Positions 18,569 to 28,544 of a stretch of 64,000 bases of DNA are shown piece by piece; within the stretch, counting starts at the first letter, position 1; each line of letters starts with the position of its first letter. The notes under the pieces are model-generated. The model had not been told where the DNA came from, did no database searches, and saw only the letters and a program-made list of their open reading frames with translations. Both the position numbers and the translations under genes were made by a program. The stretch is from positions 17,188-81,187 of the forward strand of contig CAJXYP010000014.1 in NCBI GenBank assembly GCA_913063225.1, in the 5' to 3' direction. This DNA is from an uncultured Cellvibrionales bacterium. GTDB lineage: Bacteria; Pseudomonadota; Gammaproteobacteria; Pseudomonadales; GM7GCV1.

Positions 18569-19664
18569 ATGGAAACCGGGGCTCTCATAAACAACTTAAA
18601 AGATATCCAATCTCGCACTCAAGTGCTGAGGGGGTATCTTTGACTACGTCAACAAAAAAGACCGATTGGCGGAAGTCGAATTAGAGCTCGCCGAACCCGC
18701 GGTTTGGGATGATCCCCAACGGGCCCAGGACCTCGGCAAGGACCGATCAGCCCTAGAAACTATTGTAACCACCATAGAAACCCTAGAAGAAGGAGTCTCG
18801 GACGCCTTCGAATTTCTGGAAATGATTCAGGAGGAAAATGACGAAGACGGTTTCATAGACCTCGTGACTGAAAGCGAAAGAATGACGGCCGAATTGGAGA
18901 TATTAGAATTTCGGCGCATGTTTAGCAGCGCAATGGACAGCAACAACGCATTTCTGGATATACAAGCTGGCTCCGGTGGCACAGAGGCTCAGGATTGGGC
19001 TGAAATGATGTTACGTATGTATTTACGTTGGGCTGATAGCAAGGGCTTTAAAGCCACTCTTACTGAGTGTTCCGCCGGCGATGTAGCCGGTATTAAGAGC
19101 GCCACCATTTCTATCGAGGGTGAATTTTCCTTTGGCTGGTTCCGCACAGAAACCGGCGTGCACCGTTTAGTACGTAAATCGCCTTTTGATTCAAGTAATC
19201 GGCGCCACACATCTTTTGCATCCGTCTTTGTATCTCCGGAGATTGACGACGATATTGAGATTGAAATCAATCCTTCGGATGTACGTACGGATACCTATCG
19301 GGCCAGTGGCGCCGGTGGGCAGCACGTTAACAAGACCGATTCAGCGGTTCGTCTAACGCATGAACCCACAAATACGGTAGTTCAATGCCAAAATCAGCGG
19401 TCACAGCATGCCAATAGGGATTCAGCCTGGAAGCAGCTAAAAGCAAAGCTCTATGAATTGGAGATGCAGAAACGGCAGGCTCAGCAGCAGACTCTTGAAG
19501 ATGGGAAATCCGATATTGGCTGGGGTAGTCAAATTCGCTCCTATGTATTGGATGATGCGCGCATTAAAGATTTGAGAACAAACATCGAAACGCGTAATAC
19601 TCAGGCCGTTCTAGACGGTGATTTAGACAATTTTATTGAAGCCTCTCTTAAAGCCGGCCTGTAG
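18569..19664 (+). CDS. prfB: Peptide chain release factor 2 (programmed +1 frameshift)
   Basis: RF2 recognises UGA and UAA. Translation starts at ATG 18569, runs 24 codons to an in-frame TGA at 18641-18643, then shifts +1 (join 18569-18640 with 18642-19664), giving 364 residues, the normal size. Without the shift the main frame has no proper start. In the product, the SPF-type specificity motif is within [12 protein letters not shown] and the catalytic motif [15 protein letters not shown] holds GGQ. Low RF2 slows termination at the internal UGA and favours shifting, so the gene regulates itself. lysS follows by 27 bases, as in many Gammaproteobacteria. Confidence 0.96.
18629..18644 (+). promoter_or_regulatory. 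prfB programmed frameshift site
   Basis: AGGGGGTATCTTTGAC: a Shine-Dalgarno-like AGGGGG (18629-18634) three bases before the CTT slip codon (18638-18640), followed by UGA and C, the weakest stop context. It is the same 16-base arrangement as the E. coli prfB site. Confidence 0.95.
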
Positions 19665-19691
19665 TTCGGGCTAATAAACAAAGAAAAAACT

Positions 19692-21221
19692 ATGACAGAG
19701 CAAAATTCAAATCAATCAGCTGACGCCAACCAGGGCGAGAATCGCCTAATTGCAGAGCGCAGAGAGAAACTCGATAGCATCAGAGAGAAAGGCAATGCCT
19801 TTCCAAACACTTGGCGTAGAGAGCATCTAGCTGCAAATCTCGACGAAAAATATAGTGATCAGGACAAACCAACGCTCGAAGCAGCCAATGAGTTAGCCAG
19901 TGTTGCCGGACGAATTATGGCCAAACGCGGGCCTTTTATCGTGATTCAAGATGTGAGCGGTCGTATTCAGCTATATGCAAATAAGCCTGTACAGCAAGAC
20001 ATAAAGGATCGCTGGGGCCAGTGGGATATCGGAGATATCGTTGGTTCTAGCGGGGCTATTAGGCGCTCTGGAAAGGGTGACCTGTACGTTGAAATGCAGG
20101 AATACGAGCTACTAACCAAGTCGCTGCGGCCGTTGCCTGAAAAACACGCCGGTTTAACGGATATGGAGCAGAGGTATCGTCAACGATATGTAGACCTTAT
20201 CGTTAATGAAGAGTCTCGTGACACTCTAAGGAAAAGATCACAAATTATTGAATTTATTAGGAATTATTTTTCTAATTTGAATTTCCTGGAAGTTGAAACA
20301 CCAATGCTTCAGGTTATTCCTGGTGGCGCCACTGCCAGACCCTTTGTGACCCACCACAACGCTCTTGATCAGGAGATGTATTTACGTATCGCACCAGAGC
20401 TCTACCTAAAACGATTGGTAGTTGGCGGCGTAGAGCGGGTTTTTGAGATTAATCGCAACTTCCGCAACGAAGGACTATCAACCCGTCATAATCCAGAATT
20501 CACTATGCTGGAGTTTTATCAGGCCTATGCTGACTACCAGGACCTGATGAACCTGACAGAAGATCTACTGCGCAAGCTTGTTGACGCTATCTTTGGCGGA
20601 AGCACCATTTTGAATCATCGCCGGGATGCAGACGGCGAAGTACAGGAAGTTTATGAATACGATTTTTCAAAGGCGTTTGAACGCATCAGCGTATTTGACT
20701 CCATTCTTAAATATAACCCTGAAATGGACCCGGACAAGCTAGCCACAGAAGAGGGCGCCAGAGCTATAGCAGAAGCCTTACATGTACCTCTTAAAGTAAG
20801 CTATGGCCTAGGCAAAGTGCAAATCGAGATATTTGAAAAAACGGTTGAGCATTTGCTGATTCAGCCGACATTTATTACCGAGTATCCGGCGGAGGTTTCG
20901 CCTCTAGCTAGGCGCAATGATGACAATTCCTTTATTACAGACCGCTTCGAGTTTTTTGTAGGCGGCAGAGAAATTGCCAATGGCTTTTCCGAGTTAAATG
21001 ACTCAGAAGACCAGGCCGAGCGTTTTAACGCTCAGGTGGCTGATAAAGATGCTGGAGACAACGAAGCCATGCATTTTGATACGGATTACATTCGTGCACT
21101 TGAATACGGCTTGCCTCCAACAGCGGGTGAGGGCATCGGCATTGATAGATTGGTCATGATGCTTACCGATCAACCTTCCATACGAGACGTTATTCTGTTT
21201 CCGGCAATGCGGCCAGAATAG
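19692..21221 (+). CDS. lysS: Lysyl-tRNA synthetase (class II)
   Basis: 509 residues. The N-terminal OB-fold anticodon-binding domain spans about residues 60-170 ([25 protein letters not shown] is typical). Class II motifs follow: motif 1 in [16 protein letters not shown], motif 2 in [18 protein letters not shown] and motif 3 in [20 protein letters not shown]. The order, length and [14 protein letters not shown] segment match bacterial LysS/LysU. It is probably in one transcript with prfB. Confidence 0.96.
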   Translation: MTEQNSNQSADANQGENRLIAERREKLDSIREKGNAFPNTWRREHLAANLDEKYSDQDKPTLEAANELASVAGRIMAKRGPFIVIQDVSGRIQLYANKPVQQDIKDRWGQWDIGDIVGSSGAIRRSGKGDLYVEMQEYELLTKSLRPLPEKHAGLTDMEQRYRQRYVDLIVNEESRDTLRKRSQIIEFIRNYFSNLNFLEVETPMLQVIPGGATARPFVTHHNALDQEMYLRIAPELYLKRLVVGGVERVFEINRNFRNEGLSTRHNPEFTMLEFYQAYADYQDLMNLTEDLLRKLVDAIFGGSTILNHRRDADGEVQEVYEYDFSKAFERISVFDSILKYNPEMDPDKLATEEGARAIAEALHVPLKVSYGLGKVQIEIFEKTVEHLLIQPTFITEYPAEVSPLARRNDDNSFITDRFEFFVGGREIANGFSELNDSEDQAERFNAQVADKDAGDNEAMHFDTDYIRALEYGLPPTAGEGIGIDRLVMMLTDQPSIRDVILFPAMRPE

Positions 21222-21268
21222 AGGTCAGAGTAAAAACTAAAGTAGAACCTTTCGGTTAAACGGAGAAG

Positions 21269-21949
21269 ATGACGGACATTCAACTAGAACCCTCTTGGTT
21301 AGCGCAGTTGGAAGACCAGTTTGAACTGCTGTATATGCAAGATTTGAAGGCATTTCTAGCTTCGGAAAAATCCCAGGGGAAAGTTCTGTACCCTCCGGCA
21401 AACCTTTGGTTTAACGCCCTTAACTCAACTCCCTTCGCGCAGGTCAGGGTAGTAATGCTTGGACAGGACCCATACCACGGGCCTGATCAAGCTCATGGTC
21501 TCTGTTTCTCTGTGCCTTCGGGCGTGGATATACCTCCATCCCTGCGCAATATCTATAAAGAACTCAAGTCTGATTTAGCAATTGCTCCGGCGAGCCAAGG
21601 CTGTCTGGAAAAATGGGCGCATCAAGGGGTACTGTTACTCAACGCCACGCTGACAGTCGAAGCGCGGCAAGCAGGATCTCACCAGAATCAAGGTTGGGAA
21701 GAATTTACAGATCGTATTGTCGAGCGTCTTAATGCGGAGCGAGAGAACCTAGTATTTGTATTGTGGGGAACCTATGCGCAGAAGAAGGGAGCCAATATCG
21801 ATCGGGACAAACACTTAGTATTAGCTGCGCCTCATCCTTCGCCGCTATCTTCCTACCGAGGCTTCTTCGGCAGCAAACCCTTTTCGCAAATCAATAACTA
21901 CTTATCCGCGGCCGGCATTGACCCGATCGACTGGCAACTTGAAGATTAG
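21269..21949 (+). CDS. ung: Uracil-DNA glycosylase
   Basis: 226 residues. It removes uracil from DNA to start base excision repair. Family motifs are intact: the water-activating loop GQDPYHGPDQAHGLCFSV (catalytic Asp near residue 67), the uracil-binding LLNATLTVEA with Asn, VFVLWGTYAQKKG, and the DNA-intercalating loop AAPHPSPLSSYRGFFGSKPFS. It begins 47 bases after lysS on the same strand. Confidence 0.97.
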   Translation: MTDIQLEPSWLAQLEDQFELLYMQDLKAFLASEKSQGKVLYPPANLWFNALNSTPFAQVRVVMLGQDPYHGPDQAHGLCFSVPSGVDIPPSLRNIYKELKSDLAIAPASQGCLEKWAHQGVLLLNATLTVEARQAGSHQNQGWEEFTDRIVERLNAERENLVFVLWGTYAQKKGANIDRDKHLVLAAPHPSPLSSYRGFFGSKPFSQINNYLSAAGIDPIDWQLED

Positions 21950-21970
21950 GATCTAATACTGCGACAAAGG

Positions 21971-22396
21971 TTAGTGGACTTCTAGGGGCTCGGCACCGCC
22001 TATTTTTCGTAGCCAATTAAGCCCATCCAAAACAGGTTTCTTATTTATCAACCAGCGTTGAAACCGATATTTTCCGGGGTATTCAAGCAGTAAAGATCCG
22101 ATAAGAATTCCCAAGATACCCTGTCCCGGGGTTAGCAGTAGCAGCAATCCACCGAGAACAAACAATAGACCAATAAGGTTTTTTAATACCTTATAAATAA
22201 TGTAGAGGCCTAGGTTTTTTGGCGCATAGGGTTTCTTCTGTTCAGCGCCAAAATAATCTATCGGAATCTTTGAGGCGATAAAGGGCATCAGCAATAGAAA
22301 GGCTAGTAGATAGACAAATGAGCCGAATACTATCCACCCGAGAATAGCTGGATTATTTGTTATGTAGTCGATCAGCTCAAAAACTGAATCAATCAT
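21971..22396 (-). CDS. Small membrane protein, PGPGW-like
   Basis: 141 residues with an N-terminal hydrophobic helix (about residues 17-40) and two more around residues 70-105 that flank LLTPGQGILGILIGSLLLEYPGK, similar to the Pro-Gly-rich turn of PGPGW-type membrane proteins (PF09656). The C-terminal tail is basic and cytoplasmic-looking. Function is unknown. Its start overlaps the end of ygfZ by eight bases, so it is translated from the same message. Confidence 0.6.
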   Translation of the reverse strand: MIDSVFELIDYITNNPAILGWIVFGSFVYLLAFLLLMPFIASKIPIDYFGAEQKKPYAPKNLGLYIIYKVLKNLIGLLFVLGGLLLLLTPGQGILGILIGSLLLEYPGKYRFQRWLINKKPVLDGLNWLRKIGGAEPLEVH

Positions 22397-23321
22397 CCAG
22401 AGACCAGGGAAGCGGTAACCGGCTATATGCCACTATGTTGTCCTCCAGCATCAGCTGCCCGACATCCTCAATATCAATACTGGCCGTAGCAAGTATTTCC
22501 GAACCACCCTTATCTGAATCGCTAGCTGCCGAGACAACCACGGTGCCGATACTCTTTCCTTCCACGCTCTTTAAATCGCTGCCGGGCAATACCGGTTCAA
22601 TATCGACCTGTAGCAGCGTCAAACGTTTTTTTGATTTCCCTCTATAGTGGGTTCTGGCAACAATTTCCTGGCCGGTGTAACAGCCCTTGATGAAGCTGAT
22701 CCCTTCAGATAGGTCCAAACTAAGTGCGTGGGGTAAAAAGGCTTCAGCAGTCTCCGGAAATATCTCTGGCCATCCCAATCGCAGTTTGGCTAGTTTCCAC
22801 CCATGCTCGGAACTTTGAACGCCAGATTGCGCCAGCAAAGACCAACAATCTTGCCACTGATTTTGTTCAATCCAATATTCCTGAATTTCAGGACCATGCT
22901 TAAGTAGCAGAGCTTTATCAGATAAGCCTTTTGGCAGTGTGTCCTGCAAGCCCTTTGATAACAGGACAGCAATCCCCATATCTTCACGCAGCGTCACTTC
23001 GACCTTATAAAAGACTCCATACTTCTTGAGCGTCGCTATTAACGGTTCGGCATTGTCTGCAGGTAACCGGCAATAGAAACTCTGGCCTGCACGCAGAATA
23101 TGAAAGGTAGATACAACTCTACCTTTATTGGTACAGAGCGCCGCTTGGCAAAATTCTCCATCAGCTAACTGATTCACATCAGCGGTTATCTGCCCCTGTA
23201 ATAACTTAGCGGCATCTGCACCAGCTACCTCCACGATCACGTCTTCAGCAACCGGCACAAATCCAGTATCACTGGAAACCCCTTCGCTGTGTTCCTGAAT
23301 AAAATTAGTCCAATTTGACAT
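22389..23321 (-). CDS. ygfZ: Folate-binding iron-sulfur assembly protein YgfZ
   Basis: 310 residues, GcvT-like fold. The family hallmark KGCYTGQEIVARTHYRGK (near residue 215) carries the essential Cys. Other GcvT-like features are the N-terminal ADAAKLLQGQITADVNQL and the segment CTNKGRVVSTFHILR. YgfZ supports folate-dependent repair or assembly of iron-sulfur enzymes such as MiaB and succinate dehydrogenase. It is divergent from sdhE, the arrangement seen in E. coli. Confidence 0.93.
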   Translation of the reverse strand: MSNWTNFIQEHSEGVSSDTGFVPVAEDVIVEVAGADAAKLLQGQITADVNQLADGEFCQAALCTNKGRVVSTFHILRAGQSFYCRLPADNAEPLIATLKKYGVFYKVEVTLREDMGIAVLLSKGLQDTLPKGLSDKALLLKHGPEIQEYWIEQNQWQDCWSLLAQSGVQSSEHGWKLAKLRLGWPEIFPETAEAFLPHALSLDLSEGISFIKGCYTGQEIVARTHYRGKSKKRLTLLQVDIEPVLPGSDLKSVEGKSIGTVVVSAASDSDKGGSEILATASIDIEDVGQLMLEDNIVAYSRLPLPWSLDD

Positions 23322-23419
23322 AAATTCCTTTACCTGTGAGTTGGGCTATCAGAGTGCGATTCAGTTTATGATTAAGGGTACAATTGCGCATCAATAGACC
23401 ATAACAATGCAACATTCTA

Positions 23420-23665
23420 ATGGATATCAATCGACTTAAGTGGGCAACTCGACGCGGAATGCTCGAATTAGATTTAGTTCTGCTGCCTTTTCTTGAAAAC
23501 TGCTTCGAATCTCTTTCTGATGACGACCAAATCAGGTTCGAAAAACTACTGACATGCCAAGACCCGGATATATTTGATTGGTTTATGGGCAAAGCCGTGC
23601 CTTCTGATCCAGAAGTGAAAATCATTGTAGATAAAATCAATCAATACAGCCGACCTGAAGGTTAG
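23420..23665 (+). CDS. sdhE: FAD assembly factor SdhE
   Basis: 81 residues. SdhE promotes covalent flavinylation of succinate dehydrogenase and fumarate reductase. The RGxxE-type signature ATRRGMLELD is near residues 10-19, and FDWFMGKAVP matches the C-terminal family motif. Divergent from ygfZ with 98 bases between, and followed by the ygfX homologue 320 bases later. Confidence 0.93.
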   Translation: MDINRLKWATRRGMLELDLVLLPFLENCFESLSDDDQIRFEKLLTCQDPDIFDWFMGKAVPSDPEVKIIVDKINQYSRPEG

Positions 23666-23985
23666 AACTAACAAGTGATTGCACTTTCGACACAAGGTTT
23701 TTCAATTTAGACTTTAACGATGAATTCTGCCTCATACGTGACCGTCACTTTCTTGGTATAGCTTCTCATGTATTCTGACGAGTGGACAGATTAGAAAGTC
23801 TGGAATTCAAGGAATGAAGCATAGAGCGGCATATACAGACAGCTATATGCACAAGAGTAGAGAATTGTGAAAATCAAATTAACTCGCTATTTAGCTCTTC
23901 ACGTAGCATGAACCACCTGCCACGAGGACATTCATCCTCGTGGCGAGCCCTAACATGAGCAAACTTAGGAAGAAAATAGAGCATT
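23666..23985 (+). other. Intergenic stretch between sdhE and ygfX
   Basis: No coding region is supported. In E. coli the two genes overlap, so this 320-base gap is an insertion into a normally tight pair. It holds one perfect hairpin near its end (23919-23944); nothing else was recognised. Confidence 0.6.
23919..23944. repeat. Perfect 10-bp hairpin without T-run
   Basis: GCCACGAGGA (23919-23928) and its exact inverse TCCTCGTGGC (23935-23944) around a 6-base loop, 42 bases upstream of ygfX. No T-run follows on either strand, so it is not a classical terminator. It could be a leader structure or a leftover of a palindromic mobile end. Confidence 0.7.
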
Positions 23986-24432
23986 ATGGACGATGCTATC
24001 TACATCAAAAAATCTGTACTGGGATTTAGCCTGAACCTTTTTGGTATTTGCTTGGCGACCTATTGGATCGCGATTGCAGATGCTTCTTTGTTCGCAAAGA
24101 TCAGTGCTTGTTTTTGTATTTTTTCTTGCCTGATTTATATTTGGTATAGAAACCGGGCTGCCGGAAACCTTGTGGGGAAAGTCTCTCTGACGTCAGTAGG
24201 GTTTTTGCCTTTGAAAAAGGGTACCAATACTCCTTACCAAGCATCACTCCATCAAATGCTTCCTTGGTGCCTTCATATTAAACTTGTCAGCCAAGAAACC
24301 AGGTTTGAGAAACTAATCTGGAGAGACGCGTTGTGCCGGGATGATTGGCGAAAACTGCGCGTCTACTTGCTCGAGGGCGACAACAAAAACAAAAGTACAG
24401 CCGCAAATAAACCTAAGCTTGATCGCGGCTGA
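23986..24432 (+). CDS. ygfX: YgfX-family membrane protein (CptA-like)
   Basis: 148 residues with two closely spaced membrane helices (about residues 12-30 and 35-52), then a soluble domain ending in [18 protein letters not shown], which matches the conserved C-terminal motif of YgfX. It is the normal partner gene of sdhE. In E. coli YgfX was described as a toxin acting on FtsZ and MreB and countered by SdhE, a claim that is disputed. Its last 20 bases overlap the end of the convergent nadB gene. Confidence 0.75.
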   Translation: MDDAIYIKKSVLGFSLNLFGICLATYWIAIADASLFAKISACFCIFSCLIYIWYRNRAAGNLVGKVSLTSVGFLPLKKGTNTPYQASLHQMLPWCLHIKLVSQETRFEKLIWRDALCRDDWRKLRVYLLEGDNKNKSTAANKPKLDRG

Positions 24433-26050
24433 CTATCATGTCCTGCCCGGCAAAATTGATTGGTACCATGATGGTATCTTGAGCAATGGGTAACAGGTCA
24501 GGGTAGTCCAAAGAATAATGCAGGCCACGACTCTCCCGTCTTTGCAGCGCAGACAAAATAATACGCTCCGCAACCACTACCAGATTACGCAGCTCAATAA
24601 GATCATTGCTAATACGGTAATTTGAGTAGTAATCTTGAATTTCTTTTTGCAGAAGCTGAACACGGTGGAGGGCTCGCTGCAAACGCTTATCCGTTCGTAC
24701 AATTCCGACGTAATCCCACATAAAGCGACGTAACTCATCCCAGTTATGAGAAATAACCACGTCTTCATCAGAATGCGTTACCTGGCTCGCATCCCAAGGT
24801 TTAGCGTAATCCGGGGCAGGGATGTCCCGTACGCGCTTAGATATATGGTTAGCAGCGAGCCGGGCGTAAACAATGCATTCCAAAAGTGAATTACTCGCTA
24901 ATCTATTTGCTCCATGCATACCGGTAAAGGAGACCTCACCGATTGCGTACAGGTTATTCAAATCCGTTTGGCCATTCTCGTCCACCAAAACACCTCCGCA
25001 GGTGTAATGCGCCGCTGGCACAACGGGGATAGCTTCCTTGGTTATATCTATGCCCAGTTCCATGCAAGATTCATAGATAGTAGGAAAATGCTCCTTAACG
25101 AAATCCGCAGGGCGATGGCTAATATCCAGATAGACGTTGTCACAACCAAGACGCTTCATCTCGTGATCAATGGCGCGCGCAACCACATCTCTCGGAGCCA
25201 ACTCAGCACGCTCGTCAAACTTTTCCATAAAGGTATCGCCATTTGGCAATTTCAATATAGCTCCTTCGCCTCTCAAAGCTTCTGAAAGCAGAAAGGACCG
25301 CGCTTTAGGATGATGCAAACAAGTAGGGTGGAACTGATTGAACTCCATATTGGCCACTCGACAGCCTGCCCTCCAGGCCATTGCGATACCATCGCCTGAT
25401 GCGCCATCTGGTGACGTTGAATAGAGGTAAACCTTGGATGCTCCACCTGTGGCTAGAATAACTACTCGCGCTTGATGCAGTTCCACTTCGGTATTATTCA
25501 AATCCAACGCGTACGCGCCGTTGCATCGTATTTTGCTAGAATTTGAGTCCGCCTGTTTTAGTAGATCAATAGCAATACGGTTTTCGTAGACCTCTATGCC
25601 TTTGTGCTCAAGAACTCTGTCTGAGAGTGAGCTACTCACTGCTCTGCCAGTGCGATCCTTATGATGGATAACGCGCCTATGGCTATGTCCGCCTTCACGC
25701 GTGAGGTGTAGATCATTTTCTCCCTTTTTTCCGGCTGCTGGAGTGAACTCAACACCCATGTCTTGCAGCCACTGAATCGAATCTTTGCCATTTTCCGCTA
25801 TGCGCTGCACGATATCTGCATGACATAGCCCCGCACCTGCAATCAAAGTATCTTGCAGATGCGACTCCACAGAATCTTCATTATCCAAGACAGCAGCTAT
25901 TCCTCCCTGAGCCAACCAGGTGGAGCCGGACTTTATTGCCGTCTTACTTAAGATGGCGACGCTCATATGCTCCGCTAAAGTGAGAGCTGCAGCCAATCCG
26001 GCGGCTCCGCTGCCGATAATCAGTGCGTCGTGATAATGGTTTTGCGTCAT
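24413..26050 (-). CDS. nadB: L-aspartate oxidase
   Basis: 545 residues. It oxidises L-aspartate to iminoaspartate with FAD in the first step of NAD synthesis. FAD-binding [15 protein letters not shown] is at residues 13-27, the substrate-domain segment [21 protein letters not shown] near residue 118, then [15 protein letters not shown] and [12 protein letters not shown] with active-site residues. The C-terminal three-helix domain has [11 protein letters not shown]. Divergent from rpoE, as in E. coli. Confidence 0.96.
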   Translation of the reverse strand: MTQNHYHDALIIGSGAAGLAAALTLAEHMSVAILSKTAIKSGSTWLAQGGIAAVLDNEDSVESHLQDTLIAGAGLCHADIVQRIAENGKDSIQWLQDMGVEFTPAAGKKGENDLHLTREGGHSHRRVIHHKDRTGRAVSSSLSDRVLEHKGIEVYENRIAIDLLKQADSNSSKIRCNGAYALDLNNTEVELHQARVVILATGGASKVYLYSTSPDGASGDGIAMAWRAGCRVANMEFNQFHPTCLHHPKARSFLLSEALRGEGAILKLPNGDTFMEKFDERAELAPRDVVARAIDHEMKRLGCDNVYLDISHRPADFVKEHFPTIYESCMELGIDITKEAIPVVPAAHYTCGGVLVDENGQTDLNNLYAIGEVSFTGMHGANRLASNSLLECIVYARLAANHISKRVRDIPAPDYAKPWDASQVTHSDEDVVISHNWDELRRFMWDYVGIVRTDKRLQRALHRVQLLQKEIQDYYSNYRISNDLIELRNLVVVAERIILSALQRRESRGLHYSLDYPDLLPIAQDTIMVPINFAGQDMIVSRDQA

Positions 26051-26192
26051 TCAATCGTCTCAGTAGGAGGGCTTGACCAAAAGCCCTCAGGTTAAATAAT
26101 CTTCAGTAATGCCACTGCGGTTGTGTGTGAGCGGGCAGTAAAGCCTGTAGTATAAAGCGCAATTAGCTTGGGTCACTTATTAATCAGAAATA

Positions 26193-26221
26193 GAACTTCT
26201 GAGTTTTACAGCGGTCTCTTA
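26193..26221 (+). promoter_or_regulatory. Candidate sigma-E promoter of rpoE
   Basis: GAACTT (26193-26198), then 16 bases to TCTCT or 18 bases to TCTTA, close to the sigma-E/AlgU pattern GAACTT-N16/17-TCtgA. It lies 27-30 bases upstream of the rpoE ATG, where an autoregulatory promoter is expected. Confidence 0.5.
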
Positions 26222-26247
26222 TCAAGAATTTTGACGGATAGTTATAG

Positions 26248-26838
26248 ATGAGTACAAACGGATCCGAAGAATCCGACAACCAATTAGTGCTGCGAGTACA
26301 AAAGGGCGACAAAAAGGCGTTTGATTTACTTGTTCTTAAATACCAGTACAAAGTGCAGGCGCTGGTAGGACGATTCGTGCGCGACCCTCATGAATCTCAG
26401 GACGTTTCGCAAGAAGCGTTTATAAAAGCGTACCGCGCATTAGGTAATTTCCGCGGAGACAGCCAGTTTTATACCTGGTTATATCGTATTGCAGTGAATA
26501 CCGCCAAAAACCATTTAGTTTCGCGCAGCCGTCGACCACCAGCAAACGATGTAGATATTAACGATGCAGAGTTTCATTCCGGAAGTGAGGCCTTAAGAGA
26601 AAACGATACTCCTGATGGCGAATTCTTTCGAAACGAGCTTGAACAAGTTGTTTTCGCAACGATGGAAGCCCTTCCGGAAGACCTTAAATCCGCTATTTCA
26701 TTGCGAGAGCTAGAGGGGTTGAGTTACGAGGAAATTGCGGAAGTTATGAACTGCCCGGTTGGAACCGTAAGATCACGAATATTCCGGGCTAGAGAGGCGA
26801 TTAACGAAAAAATTCGCCCTTTGATGGCTCCAGATTAA
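26248..26838 (+). CDS. rpoE: RNA polymerase sigma factor RpoE (sigma-E/AlgU)
   Basis: 196 residues, the standard size. Region 2 (about residues 20-95) has VGRFVRDPHESQDVSQEAFIKAYRAL and the -10 recognising YTWLYRIAVNTAKNHL. Region 4 has LRELEGLSYEEIAEVMNCPVGTVRSRIFRARE. It directs the envelope stress response and is held by the RseA anti-sigma factor encoded next. A sigma-E-like promoter lies just upstream. Confidence 0.97.
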   Translation: MSTNGSEESDNQLVLRVQKGDKKAFDLLVLKYQYKVQALVGRFVRDPHESQDVSQEAFIKAYRALGNFRGDSQFYTWLYRIAVNTAKNHLVSRSRRPPANDVDINDAEFHSGSEALRENDTPDGEFFRNELEQVVFATMEALPEDLKSAISLRELEGLSYEEIAEVMNCPVGTVRSRIFRAREAINEKIRPLMAPD

Positions 26839-26903
26839 GCAGATGATAATTCTTTGCAGAAATGGGGTAAAATACCTCAACAAAAAAATACGATTGTTTC
26901 TGT

Positions 26904-26930
26904 GAACCTTTTAAAAAACAGGCTGTCACA
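26904..26930 (+). promoter_or_regulatory. Possible second sigma-E promoter, before rseA
   Basis: GAACCT (26904-26909), a 16-base spacer and TCACA (26926-26930) fit GAACtT-N16-TCnnA with one change. The site lies in the 131-base gap between rpoE and rseA and could give separate expression of rseABC-mucD. Confidence 0.35.
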
Positions 26931-26969
26931 GGATCAAGCAATTTTTTTAACTAATATGAACGGTACTCT

Positions 26970-27599
26970 ATGAACCAATCAGAGCAGCCCAATTTAAGCG
27001 AAAGCCTATCCGCGTTAGTTGACGGAGAAGCCAGCGAATGGGAGTTTAAGCGTGTTCTTGCTGAGTTAGAAAAAGACGATAGCCTGAGAACAGATTGGCA
27101 CTTGCATCAACTAAGCAGTGCCTCTCTTAATAAATCTGCTCTTGGTGGCATCGATCTGTCTTCGCGCATTAGCGCCGCTCTTGAGTCCGAGTCTAAACCC
27201 GATCAAAAATACTTTTTCTTCAAGCCTATATCTCAGTTTGCCGTTGCAGCTTCAGTAGCCGTTCTTGCTCTTGTTGGCATACAGCAACTGCCGCTCAATA
27301 CAGATGCAGAGAGCACTCTATCAAACACGCAAGCAGCTGCAGAGCAGTCCACAAATTATCAGCCGGTGGTTATTATCCCTGATGGGTTTGAATTACCTCC
27401 ACTGCAAGCACAAACGGTTAGCTCAACCATTCCTGTACAAGTTAACCATGTATCTGAAAGCGTTGATGTGCCAAGCTTTGACAAAGCTGAGCTCGATAAA
27501 CATATTCAGGATGCCATCTCTACTCATGTCGAAAACACTTCCGACAGCCTCAATTCAGTACTTCCTCTTGCGCGACAGATCAGCGCGGAGCAGCAGTAA
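26970..27599 (+). CDS. rseA: Anti-sigma-E factor RseA (MucA)
   Basis: 209 residues. The N-terminal cytoplasmic domain LSALVDGEASEWEFKRVLAEL with DWHLHQL is the RseA_N sigma-binding fold. One membrane helix lies at about residues 89-106 (FAVAASVAVLALVGIQQL), then a periplasmic tail that would be bound by RseB and cut by DegS. Regulated proteolysis of this protein frees sigma-E. Confidence 0.93.
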   Translation: MNQSEQPNLSESLSALVDGEASEWEFKRVLAELEKDDSLRTDWHLHQLSSASLNKSALGGIDLSSRISAALESESKPDQKYFFFKPISQFAVAASVAVLALVGIQQLPLNTDAESTLSNTQAAAEQSTNYQPVVIIPDGFELPPLQAQTVSSTIPVQVNHVSESVDVPSFDKAELDKHIQDAISTHVENTSDSLNSVLPLARQISAEQQ

Positions 27600-27621
27600 G
27601 CCAAATCCACTCAGAAAGCCC

Positions 27622-28539
27622 GTGCTGAAAACAACAGCAGCCAGAATTGGGCTATTCGCAATAGTGTCTTCTAACTTTGCCTTTGCGCAAGACCCTATGG
27701 ATTCACCTCTGGATCCGAAACAACTCTTTATGAAAATGGTACAAGCAACTACCACTGAAGCCTATCAAGGCTCCATGGCATTCGAACGCGCGGGGCAATT
27801 GACTACATATTGGGTGGATAACCTTTCCGCAACGAGCGGGCAACAGAGCTTACTAGCACTGAATAGCAGAATGCCTTTGCGGACCCATCAGATTAATTGC
27901 GTTGCGCCAGATGCGGGACCGATGATTGATATTGATAATCTTTCGGGTCTCTACAATTTTTACCGTCCCGAAGACAGCATCGTGGCGGGCAGAGCAGCAA
28001 GCGAACTACTTTTATTGCCCGTAGATAGCTTTAGATACGGGTACGGCTTTTCTTTGGATGCAGAGAACTACCTGACGCTTCGCACCGTAGTCCTGACACC
28101 GCAACGAACGCCTATTGAACGGTACGAGTTCGTTAGCATCGAGTTTCCAGACGCGCCTGCAGAAGCACCTGATGCCGACGCGGCAGTAGATTGCACGCAA
28201 CCCGAAGGATTAGGCTCGATCGACTCAGAGGTTACATGGGCTGCCGCTCGCTTGCCTGACGGCTTTAAGACTATCCACTCAACTTACCTGTCAGAACTGG
28301 ATCAAAGCGAACTGGTGCTAACCGATGGCCTTGCAACCATAAGCGTGACACTTGTACCAGTAGACGCGCCGAGATTTCCACCGGTAAATACCAATCTGGG
28401 AGCAACCAATATCTTGCTTAGCTACCTATCTGTGGAGCAAGATGTATATCTAGCCACTCTCGTTGGCGAGGTGCCCTTACTAAGCTTAGAGTTAATTGCT
28501 TCTGGCTTAATTCCTATCGCAGATATTGCTATCCAATAA
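27622..28539 (+). CDS. rseB: Sigma-E regulator RseB (MucB)
   Basis: 305 residues from a GTG at 27622. This start is chosen because the protein then begins with a signal peptide (LKTTAARIGLFAIVSSNFAFA) directly after the rseA stop; a longer reading of the frame would run back through rseA and is rejected. The mature protein has the LolA-like N-terminal domain (MVQATTTEAYQGSMAFER) and a C-terminal domain with AARLPDGFKTIHST. RseB shields RseA from DegS in the periplasm and senses mislocalised lipoproteins or LPS. Confidence 0.9.
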   Translation: MLKTTAARIGLFAIVSSNFAFAQDPMDSPLDPKQLFMKMVQATTTEAYQGSMAFERAGQLTTYWVDNLSATSGQQSLLALNSRMPLRTHQINCVAPDAGPMIDIDNLSGLYNFYRPEDSIVAGRAASELLLLPVDSFRYGYGFSLDAENYLTLRTVVLTPQRTPIERYEFVSIEFPDAPAEAPDADAAVDCTQPEGLGSIDSEVTWAAARLPDGFKTIHSTYLSELDQSELVLTDGLATISVTLVPVDAPRFPPVNTNLGATNILLSYLSVEQDVYLATLVGEVPLLSLELIASGLIPIADIAIQ

Positions 28540-28544
28540 AGCCC

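Noticed and set aside
23891..23956. A 21-codon minus-strand frame containing GGSCY, faintly like a methanobactin precursor
   Set aside because: No MbnB/MbnC genes nearby, too short, and the bases are part of the hairpin.
27265..27621. A longer rseB frame starting inside rseA
   Set aside because: It would overlap rseA by over 300 bases, has no signal peptide at its start, and the GTG at 27622 gives a correct secreted RseB.
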